Source: Costus lasius
Lineage: Eukaryota; Streptophyta; Magnoliopsida; Zingiberales; Costaceae
DNA length: 64,000 bases
Reading direction: 5' to 3'
Assembly: GCA_027563935.2 (NCBI GenBank)
Contig: CM050448.1
Coordinates: forward strand, 119,095,493 to 119,159,492
The translations under genes were made by a program, and so were the position numbers. This document shows positions 11,319-20,200 of this stretch, one piece after another. The notes below the pieces were generated by a model. The model ran no database searches. It saw nothing but the letters and a program-made list of their open reading frames with translations, and was not told the DNA's origin. Each line of letters begins with the position of its first letter. Within the stretch, counting starts at the first letter, position 1.

Positions 11319-13463
11319 TGTTACGCCCCAAAAATCCATCCGGATCCCACGCCAGGAATCCCGGACCTCGGGACGCACAACACTGTACCTGTCAATCACT
11401 CCTAACAACCGATAGGTACAGACTGAAATAAAATAGTCTAAACAGAGGCCAGCCCGGCCTTAAATATCCATAATACAACACCGACAGATACGAAATATAG
11501 ACCGGCGCAGCGGTCAACAGAAATAACAACATCAGGACCGGCGCAGCGGTCGACAAACCAACAGATAACATGACTGGCGCAGCGGTCAACAGAGTCCAAC
11601 AACATAACATAAAAATAACAACAGACCAAAATGCATCACAACCCACCCAGACTGGTGGCCAACTACCAACTATCTACTCTGCTCCAGGTGGAGCCGCGCC
11701 TAAACCTGGAGGCAAACCGAAGGGGGGGTTAGCCGAAGGCTAAGTAGGGATATTTCAATGGTATGGTGCATGATCAGATACATGGAATTACCAGAACACT
11801 ACCACGACTCTATATGACCATATAGAGTATAATCAAATCTCAATATACATATCAATGTATATGTATCCTCATACACAGATAAAATCTGGGAGCTAGTACA
11901 GCAGTGGTCCACGACCCGCAACTCTATAAAATAGAGTGGTCCCTACTGATGGCTCCCCGAACAGTAGAGACGACTGTCCGTCGACAGCCCGCTAGTGTAG
12001 CGTCCTACACTCAGTACAACCCCTTATTGGGTTGATAACAGACCTCAAGCCCATAACATCGGACTCTCTCGGTCAGAGACGATCATACAGTCTCGACAGA
12101 AATCTCACAGGCAGTATCTGAGGTATACTGACATGTCTATCGCTAGACAGTCAATCCTCAATGTACATATACAGAACTCATACCACCTATCAACTACAAA
12201 TAAACATGCAAGAAACGAAAATACTCATACCGTGTTTCATGCAAGAGTTTATGTCAACAGGAATGTACGCAGAGCAGAACGGGAATTAGAACAGTAATCA
12301 ACAGTGATAATAAGCAATAAGGGAGGTGCCGCTAACTATACATGCGGTTGGCACCATAACAAAGAACAGAGGTAGAATCCCACCTCAACAGTAGCCGAAC
12401 AGTACAGATCCAACCAACACAGTGTCAAGTATCAATCAACAGGACCTAACAGGGTAAATCATGTATAAGTCATACCATTCTATTTTAATCCATTTAACAA
12501 CAATTAACATGCTAATCCGGTTTCATTATGCTAATCAGGTCGTACCAAGTTATTAAATCAAGTTTGACAGGTATACATGAGTCCAGGGTTAGGTTCGCAT
12601 GCGTTCGTATAATACGTGTACGGAGACGGAGTACGGGTACTAACCTAGTTCGCAGCCACGTGCGAACGCAATAATCACCACCGGAAGTCGGGATACGCGA
12701 GAACCAACCACGCGCGCGTAACCGAGTCGTCAGCACGGAACTCGATGTTCGCCGGAAAGTTCGCTGGAACAGTAGCGCCGCCGCTACAGTGATCGCCGGA
12801 ACAGTAGCGCCGCCGCTACAGTGATCGCCGGAACAGTAACTTCGGCGACCGATCGGAATTTCCAGAGTGCCACAAGGAAGTCAGCCGCGCGAGGTGAGTC
12901 CGGCCGTACTGTCGGTTTTCCAGGGAGACGCAGGAGACCGCGTAGATCTGAGGTCGAAGGCTCGGCGGCGCCGTTCGCGCAACTCGCCGGAGCCGGAGAA
13001 GAAAGTGTCGGGGAGGCGTCGGCTGGTGGCGGAAACGTCCGCCGAGGCCAGAGGGAGAGGGACGAGGGCTCGCCGGCGCAAGGAGGGCAGCCAGGTGCCG
13101 CAGGAGAGGAGCTCGCGCGGAGAGAGGAACAACGTCGGAAATCTGCTCGCCGGAAGCAGATTTTGGTCTCGCCGGCACTGGATCTCGCCGAGGTTTGTCG
13201 AGGCACGCCGGACGAAGGTGGAGATGCACGGGAAGGGAGAGCGGTTGCAGATCCGATCGGAAGGAAGAAGCGCTCGTTCGATCGTGATGGGAGACGAGGG
13301 CGATGGGAAGAAATAGAGGGGAAAGGGTGAAACGCGACAACGGGTAATGGTGAGGGGATGGGTTTGACCACTGTCTATAGTCCTGTCCCATCATTCAACT
13401 AATTTACTAATATTTTATTTTAAAATATTATCTCCTTCGTCCGTTTTTATCACGGACGTAACA
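11319..13463 (-). mobile_element. Solo LTR, 2145 bp, Ty3/gypsy-like
   Basis: Begins TGTTACGCCCCAAA and ends CACGGACGTAACA, so TG...CA ends sit in the inverted-terminal context usual for Tekay/Retand-type plant gypsy LTRs. It is bounded by the perfect 5-bp duplication GTACC. There is no second LTR, primer-binding site or gag/pol coding, so it is a solo LTR left by LTR-LTR recombination. The strand is inferred: the minus-strand reading starts TGTTACGTCCGTG, like other LTRs of this type. The GC-rich block 12750-13330 gives long open frames on both strands (for example 12784-13371 minus and 12821-13330 plus). These are compositional and match nothing known. Confidence 0.85.
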
Positions 13464-13468
13464 GTACC
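13464..13468. repeat. Target-site duplication GTACC (right)
   Basis: Matches 11314-11318 exactly. Confidence 0.85.
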
Positions 13469-13575
13469 CCAATCTACGAAGCACAAATCTTAGCATAAAT
13501 AAAACATTAATCTATATGCAAAAGTAACTCAGTCCACCCTTATACAATATCTAGCTTTTGTTATACGATATCAAC

Positions 13576-13971
13576 GTTATATTGAAATGGTTTCGTATAA
13601 CACTTAAATATTTTTGTATAATATCTTAATATTTTCATATAACACCTAAATATTTTCATATAGCACATAAATATTTTCATATAGCACCTGAATATTTTTG
13701 TATAACACTTGTCTATTATCATATAACACCTTAATATTTTTATATATCATGTAACTATTGTCGTATAACACCTTAATATTTTCGTATATTATGTGACTAT
13801 TGTCGTATAACATATTTATATGATAATAGTCACATAATATACAAAAATATTAAAGTGTTATATGATAATAAACAGATATTATACGAAAATATTCAGATGC
13901 TATACGAAAATATTTATATGTTATATAAAAATATTAAATTATTATACGATACGAAACCATTTCAATGTAAC
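13576..13971. repeat. 21-bp minisatellite arranged as a large inverted repeat
   Basis: The left arm from 13592 to 13801 is ten consecutive 21-bp units of the form TTCGTATAACACYTWAATATT. After a short centre near 13811-13815 the same words return as reverse complements (TTATATGATAATAGTCAC, then AATATT...TTATACGAAAA). The outer ends also pair: 13576-13597 against 13950-13971 with one mismatch in 22. The right arm is shorter (about 156 bp against 235 bp), so it lost or never gained some units. The shape is that of a foldback element or MITE. Confidence 0.8.
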
Positions 13972-14529
13972 AATAATATTATATAACACAAATTAAATAG
14001 CGTATAACAGTAGGCTTAAATGAAATTGCATAAAGACCCGTTCGCTATTTGCTTTATGATATGTGCTTTAAAAAATCGGAGCACTCCGCTGTAAAAATTT
14101 GCTGGGGACAGTCTGTTGTTCCTACCCTTCTGCCCCTGCTCTACCTGGTACAGCTCGCCATTTGTGTCCTAAACCTTCGTCCAATCTTTTCTCACAGCAT
14201 GCATGAGTGGGACAATTTGATTGGTTGGATTTTGGCCCCTGCCACCTGGCATGTAATATTCATTCATCTATATCTATATGAAAAGGACTAGTAGAAAACA
14301 AAGACTTAAATACTTGGTTTTAAATTATTTAAAGGAAATCAAAATAGAAACAACCAATTTTTATCATAATTTTATTTTTTACTAATTACTATCCTTACAT
14401 TTTTAAAAGTCTAATTATTACCCTTAATTCTAATCAATAGTGTCTCAATAAAGTGTTTTCCAAATATAATGTGCGTGCGTGCATGCATGTATACGTGCAT
14501 TGTATACTCTTTTCATGCATGTGTGTATG
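13972..14529. other. Spacer between inverted minisatellite and LTR element
   Basis: AT-rich, no gene seen. GTGCGTGCGTGCATGCATGT (about 14471-14490) is a short purine-pyrimidine alternating tract. Confidence 0.4.
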
Positions 14530-14534
14530 CTTGG
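14530..14534. repeat. Target-site duplication CTTGG (left)
   Basis: CTTGG directly before the 5' LTR; identical to 17059-17063 after the 3' LTR. Confidence 0.9.
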
Positions 14535-15238
14535 TGTTAGGGCCCGGTTCAGCGGTTCGGCCCAACCCAAGCCCAAGCCCAACGGACGCATGAATGGGCA
14601 GCGGCCCATTCCACGGAGAGCGTTGCTCTCCCAAACGATGTTGCGCGGAGCTCGCGTGCGCCACGACGGCGTCTTCTCCGCGCCGCTCGGAGCCAATGGA
14701 AGCGACGACCTCGTCGCGCGTTGAAAGGGGCGCTGGCAGCGGACGATGGCGGACGCGGTTGGAAGCGTCGAGCGGTTCCAGCGGCACGGACGGAATCCTC
14801 ACGCGAAAGACGCGGACGCTGGCTCGACGAGAAAGGCGGACGCGGCTGGCGGCCGCTGAGGACGGAGTCTTCGGCGGAAGACTCGGGCGCAGGTTTCTCG
14901 ACGCAGGCGGATGAAGCGAAGCTTCCCTATAAAGGAAGCGTCGAGGCGGCAGCAATCGGGTGCGCGGAGGCGTCACCACACCACAAAGGAGAGTCGACTC
15001 CACCGGCGACGGCGAGGCGCCGTCGTCCTACCAGAGCAGGGCTCTGATGCCGCTAGGGGGCGAAGGTTAGGGTTTTCTCCGTGCGAATTGTATCTTGGGG
15101 AGAAAAATTATCCGGGGAGATTAGGGTTTCCAATTTCGGGTCGGAAACCCTAGGGCGAGTTGCGTTCCGGTATTCCGCCGGACGGCTCTAGGAAGCGGAT
15201 AAGCGCTAATTCTAGGCCGATCCGACCGGGGCGTGACA
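14535..15238 (+). repeat. 5' LTR (704 bp, with internal deletion)
   Basis: Starts TGTTAGGGCCCGG and ends GGGGCGTGACA. TATA-like TATAAAG at 14928-14934. Hairpin-forming text (GGCGACGGCG...CGCCGTCGTCC, then CAGAGCAGGGCTCTG) at 15004-15051. Compared with the 3' LTR it lacks about 552 bp after the GGGGCGAAGG around 15058-15067. Confidence 0.9.
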
Positions 15239-15240
15239 AC

Positions 15241-15252
15241 AGGTATCAGAGC
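15241..15252 (+). other. Primer-binding site (initiator Met-tRNA type)
   Basis: AGGTATCAGAGC two bases after the LTR. It differs in one base from the plant consensus TGGTATCAGAGC, which is complementary to the 3' end of initiator tRNA-Met. The minus-strand array copies have the same site (read as GATACCTGTTG just before each LTR). Confidence 0.85.
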
Positions 15253-15305
15253 CTAAAGTGATCCACCGGCGACCAGGAGTGTCGTCCTTCCAGGGCAGGG
15301 GTCCT

Positions 15306-15618
15306 GATGCCAACACCAGGGAGTGTTGATGCCAATGTCTAAGGGCATTGATGCCGATGTCAGGGACGTCGATGCCGATGTCAGGGGATATCGAAGGAGA
15401 CTCTATAAGAGCTCAGTGATTGCAAGATCACTTCCCGGAGCAGGGGCTCTGATGCCAATGCATAGCATTGATGCCAACACTAAGGCGTGTTGTTGCCGAC
15501 CCCAGGGGGCGTTGATGCCAACACCAGGGCGTGTTGATGCCAATGCATAGCATTGATGCCAACACCAGGGGGCGTTGATGCCGGCGCCAGGGGCGTCGAT
15601 GCCGGTGTCAGGGACATC
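15306..15618 (+). repeat. Tandem array of about 12 short covarying hairpin units in the retroelement leader
   Basis: Each unit is GATGCC (once GTTGCC), then a 5-base arm, a loop usually containing AGG, and a second arm. Arm pairs seen include AACAC/GTGTT (several times), AATGC/GCATT (twice), AATGT/GCATT, GATGT/ACGTC, GATGT/ATATC, GGCGC/GCGTC and GGTGT/ACATC. Arms pair fully when G-U is allowed in about ten units and with one mismatch in two (near 15493 and 15560). Between units 4 and 5 there is a different insert with its own perfect stem AGTGAT/ATCACT. The array starts 54 bases after the PBS begins, so it lies in the 5' leader of the genomic RNA. I infer an RNA structural function; the sequence itself shows only the repeats and pairing. 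Confidence 0.7.
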
Positions 15619-15795
15619 GAGGTTCAGCTGAGTTCAGCAAATATGGTGAAGCAAGATTATCCTTGACAAATTTGTTGATGCAGGTTGCTATAAGCATGGT
15701 GCAGCAAACATTCATCAGCAGAGGATGGAGGACTTTGAACATTGGAGGGCCAGTGTTCAAACTTGCATGGAACATCGAGGGCGATGTTCAAATCA

Positions 15796-15808
15796 GGTGG
15801 GGGAGTAT
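15796..15808 (+). other. Polypurine tract
   Basis: AGGTGGGGGAGTAT lies immediately before the 3' LTR. The array copies have the equivalent AGGTGGAGGAGAAT on the minus strand. Confidence 0.8.
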
Positions 15809-17058
15809 TGTTAGGGCCCGGTTCAGCGGTTCGGCCCAACCCAAGCCCAACGGACGCATGAATGGGCAGCGGCCCATTCCACGGAGAGCGTTGCTCTCCC
15901 AAACGATGTTGCGCGGAGCTCGCGTGCGCCACGACGGCGTCTTCTCCGCGCCGCTCGGAGCCAATGAAAGCGACGACCTCGTCGCGCGTTGAAAGGGGCG
16001 CTGGCAGCGGACGATGGCGGACGCGGTTGGAAGCGTCGAGCGGTTCCAGCGGCACGGACGGAATCCTCACGCGAAAGACGCGGACGCTGGCTCGACGAGA
16101 AAGGCGGACGCGGCTGGCGGCCGCTGAGGACGGAGTCTTCGGCGGAAGACTCGGGCGCAGGTTTCTCGACGCAGGCGGATGAAGCGAAGCTTCCCTATAA
16201 AGGAAGCGTCGAGGCGGCAGCAATCGGGTGCGCGGAGGCGTCACCACACCACAAAGGAGAGTCGACTCCACCGGCGACGGCGAGGCGCCGTCGTCCTACC
16301 AGAGCAGGGCTCTGATGCCGCCAGGGGGCGAAGGTCGGCGCAGAGGTGCCGACGAGCGGAAGAGGGAAACAGAGCGATTGTAACCGTCGGCGAGTGCGCT
16401 GGCGGCGAGGGTGGGATGGGGGCGCCGGCGGGCGTCGAGGAGAGGTTGTAAGTTTCGTCAAGGAATAAATGAAGCATTACTTTCTATCTCCTTCCCCTGT
16501 TCCACGACGACGGGAGGCGGCGGCCTTCCCCTTTGTTCCAACGGAACCCAGAGCGCGGCGGCGCTCGGCAGAAGCGACGACGCGGCGGCGTCGTGCGTCG
16601 CGAGCTTGAAGACGACGAACGCGCTGGGCGTTCGCTTCGAGGCAACGCGGATTTTGACCGGGTCAAAATCCGAACGGAACGAAATCGCGAAATCGATTTC
16701 GAATTTGGGTGACGAACGCTTGCGTCAGCGGGTGAATTTCGATTTCGACGAACGAAATCGGCGGCCGACGTCATCCTGACGTCAGCACAGCAAGGGATTA
16801 ATCGGCGACGGGAATTTTGACTTTTGGTCAAAATCGATTTGGAGGTAAATGAATTTAGGGTTCCGATCGGATTTCTAAATTTGGGGTTAGGCTTTGCTCC
16901 GTGCGAATTGTATCTTGGGGAGAAAAATTATCCGGGGAGATTAGGGTTTCCAATTTCGGGTCGGAAACCCTAGGGCGAGTTGCGTTCCGGTATTCCGCCG
17001 GACGGCTCTAGGAAGCGGATAAGCGCTAATTCTAGGCCGATCCGACCGGGGCGTGACA
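15809..17058 (+). repeat. 3' LTR (1250 bp, full length)
   Basis: Starts TGTTAGGGCCCGG and ends GGGGCGTGACA. TATAAAG at 16196-16202; hairpin-forming text at 16272-16319. It points toward the ABCB gene that begins 158 bp later, on the same strand. Confidence 0.92.
16196..16202 (+). promoter_or_regulatory. TATA-like box of the 3' LTR, facing ABCB19
   Basis: CCCTATAAAGG context, conserved in every LTR of this family in the window (14928-14934 plus; 51302-51308, 53251-53257, 55090-55096 and 56710-56716 minus). It lies about 1.0 kb upstream of the ABCB19 start codon. Promoter function is inferred. Confidence 0.55.
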
Positions 17059-17063
17059 CTTGG
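17059..17063. repeat. Target-site duplication CTTGG (right)
   Basis: Exact match to 14530-14534. Confidence 0.9.
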
Positions 17064-17216
17064 TGCGGCACAAACATAAATGCCCCCAAACTGAGGCCTA
17101 CGTAGTTCCGACGGCTCCGGTGAACCATACCTTTGTGGCCCCCATTTCCAAGTTCAGTGTAGCAGGCTAAAATTTTCCAATAAAGTGCAGTGAATCTTCT
17201 CTCTCGTGAGCGAACG
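17064..17216 (+). promoter_or_regulatory. Remaining native 5' flank and leader of ABCB19
   Basis: Only 153 bp of non-transposon sequence separate the LTR element from the start codon. A weak TATA-like ACATAAATG sits near 17074-17082. A frame open from 17190 begins with GTG and simply runs into the real ATG at 17217. Confidence 0.5.
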
Positions 17217-20200
17217 ATGGCCGACGGGAAGAAGGCGGCGGATGAAGACGGCGGCAGTAGGGAGATTCAGGAGAAGAGCGTGGCTTTCTACGAGTTGTTC
17301 TCCTTCGCAGACCGGTGGGATTACTTGCTAATGGCGGCGGGGAGCGCGGGCGCTGTCCTCCACGGCTCCGCCATGCCCGTCTTCTTCCTGCTCTTCGGTA
17401 GCCTCGTCAATGGCTTCGGCAAGAACCAGCAGGACCTCTCCGTCATGATCCACGAGGTCTCCAAGGTAATCCTCACATCCACCGACCGGCGAGTCGAGAT
17501 CATATTTGAGATTGCTTTCCTTGTTTTTTTTTCATGAATCTTGATTCAAAAATTTTCGTCCTCTTTTCTCATTGCTGCAGTCCGCTCTCGACTTCGTTTA
17601 CCTTGGTCTGGTGGTTTGCTTCTTCTCCTACGCTGGTGAGCGAGCCTTTTGAACCTAAGCACAGATCAGAGATTGAGGCAATGAAAAATTTTCAATCATC
17701 TTATTATGTATACTTGGATCTATCGAGTTTGAGTATCACCTCAGGTCTATAACCGCTGACATTTTGATGCGCCGGCTGCAGAGATTGCGTGCTGGATGTA
17801 CACCGGAGAGCGGCAGTCCGGCGCGCTCCGCCAGCGGTACCTTGAGGCGGTGCTGCGCCAGGATGTCGGTTTCTTCGACACCGACGCCAGGACAGGTGAC
17901 ATCATCTTCAGCATCTCCAGCGACACACTCCTCGTCCAAGACGCCATCAGCGAGAAGGTATACAGTCGGTCTCATGCCTGCCTCCTTTCTCTCTGCAGCT
18001 CCTAACCTTTGCCATGCCTGTTGAACAGGTGGGAAACTTTATCCACTACCTGTCGACGTTCTTGGCGGGGCTTGTGGTAGGGTTCGTATCAGCGTGGAGA
18101 CTCGCCGCCCTCAGCATCGCCGTCATCCCCGGCATTGCCTTCGCCGGAGGCCTCTACGCCTACACTCTCACCGGCCTCACTTCCAAGAGCCGCGAGTCCT
18201 ACGCCAACGCCGGCGTCGTCGCTGAACAGGTGAACCATTAATCCAACCCCACTACTGATGATTGTGATTCCACGTATATCATGCCCCGATCAGTAAGCAG
18301 CCTGCCCGGGTACGACCATTTACACTGTTAACACATCAAAACTTATATTAATCACTAACTTACATATAACAAAATAATAATAAATCAGAACAACTACATC
18401 AAACTCAATCCCATAAGTGATATTTTTCAAATTCTCATTTATTTCTAGAAACTTATACGTTCAATCAATTAAAAATTCATATTGTTTCTTACGTCATCTT
18501 TATTCATGTTCCACAATCTCTTCCCATCTGGTGCCATCAATCAATTGCTAATAGAATTGGATATGAACCAAGAGGCAAAACCAGCAAAAACTTGCTGGGT
18601 AGGGATTAATGAAAAATAATGCATGATCAAGTAATATATAACAACAAAGCACCAAAAAAAAAAACAAAAAAAAAAAACAAAGCACCCGTCTATTCAACTA
18701 CATTGTATATATATATGTATATATATATATGTGTGTATATATATATATATGTATATATATATGTGTGTATATATATATGTGTGTATATATATATATAAAA
18801 GAAAAATAAGTCTTATCACAACAACCATCAAGTTGTTCATTTCTACAATTTTACATTTTAGGTAAAATTTTTGAAAGTGTCATTCTAATTTCCTGTCCCC
18901 TAAGATAGTATTGTGTCTAATATCTAAGAACCCCAATATTATCCAATTGACACAACCTAGTAGTAACTATAAGAAAAATAAGTCCTATCACAACAACCAT
19001 CAAGTTGTTCATTCCCACAATTTTACATTTTGGGTGGAATTTTTGAAAGTGTCATTCTAATTTCCTGTCCTCTAAGATAGTGTTACGTCTAATATCTAAG
19101 AACCCCAATATTATCCAATTGACAACCTAGTAGTAAACATACCCAAAAACCACCAATACAAAAATTGGCACTATAGTCCCACGTGTGGCTCCATAAACCC
19201 ACATCTAATGTATATGTCTACAGTGTACAACATCCATTCTCAAAATATATAACAACGCATCAATTATGTGCATATCTTAAAAACATATATTTGACAATAA
19301 TACTTTACTCATAATTGACTCTGCAATAAATATATAATCAATAGAACTAGATTGTAAATAACACAACCATAATCAATTACACCACTACAATGGAACAATA
19401 AAAATTAAATAGATCATGAAACAAGTCAAGCAAGAGAAGCAAAATGTTGTGTTGTCTATCTTCTTACTTGATACCATACAAAGAAAAGTGAAGGTTGTTC
19501 CCTTGTCAAAGAATGAAAGTTCTACAATCATCCCAAGTCACCTTGGGCGTAAGAACGTTCGACTCCTTATAATTACAGCAATAAAAACATGTTATTCCTT
19601 AATTAACTCATTAAATTACACCTTAATTCACAATGTTCATATTACACATTCTGACTCAAATTTAGTTTTCGAAATTTTATACATTGTTAAAACCATACTG
19701 TGGAAATGCTAATTCATTAAATAAGTTGTAAGAGGAGAAAGAAGCCTGGACTTCAATTGTTGATTTCCCCAATACATACATGTGTCAATTGTGATGTTAC
19801 TACACATGCAACACATCAAAAGAAGCCAACATGTGAGCAACCTTGTGATGTGAAGAGTTCGAATAGTATAATTCTTCAAACAACTCCGAGGTGGAACGAG
19901 TGGTTCAGAATATCAGTCTTTTATTACAAAAAACATAATATCAAAAATCATAAGCATCACTGCCAGATCTATGACAGATTTAATTATCAATGAAATAATA
20001 TCATGATCGAAATCGAATGAAGATCCAAACATCCTAGCAAAATTATATACTACTCCGGCCCATCACGAAAATCAGAAGATAATAAATATTCAATTCACTT
20101 TCCGGATGAAAATCCAGTTCAAGATAGGTCTAATACTTTACAAAGCTCAGGGACAGGATTTGAAATATGGCAATCATGAAATAAAATTTAAAATCTAAGA

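Larger units (their letters stand above)
14535..17058 (+). mobile_element. Complete non-autonomous LTR retroelement (no coding capacity), 2524 bp
   Basis: 5' LTR 14535-15238, primer-binding site at 15241, internal region 15239-15808 without any gag/pol frame, purine-rich PPT before 15809, 3' LTR 15809-17058, and a perfect CTTGG duplication. The plus-strand orientation follows from PBS and PPT order. Where the two LTRs align by eye I see one 6-bp indel and two substitutions over about 520 bp, plus two more changes at the edge of a 552-bp deletion in the 5' LTR, and the last about 170 bp look identical. The insertion is therefore recent. Long open frames inside the LTRs occur in both copies on both strands and look compositional. 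Long LTRs with a very short non-coding body put it between the TRIM and LARD classes. The same family forms the array at 50325-56936. Confidence 0.92.

Noticed and set aside
12784..13394. Overlapping 150-195-residue open frames on both strands
   Set aside because: They lie inside the solo LTR in GC-rich DNA, overlap each other in several frames, are rich in Pro, Ser and Arg, and show no domain.
14434..16315. Open frames of about 100-200 residues repeated in both LTRs
   Set aside because: They are duplicated with the LTRs, occur on both strands, and have no gag or pol motif; they are artefacts of LTR composition.
17190..17216. Upstream start of ABCB19 nine codons before MADGKK
   Set aside because: The codon at 17190 is GTG; the first ATG in frame is 17217 and fits the family.
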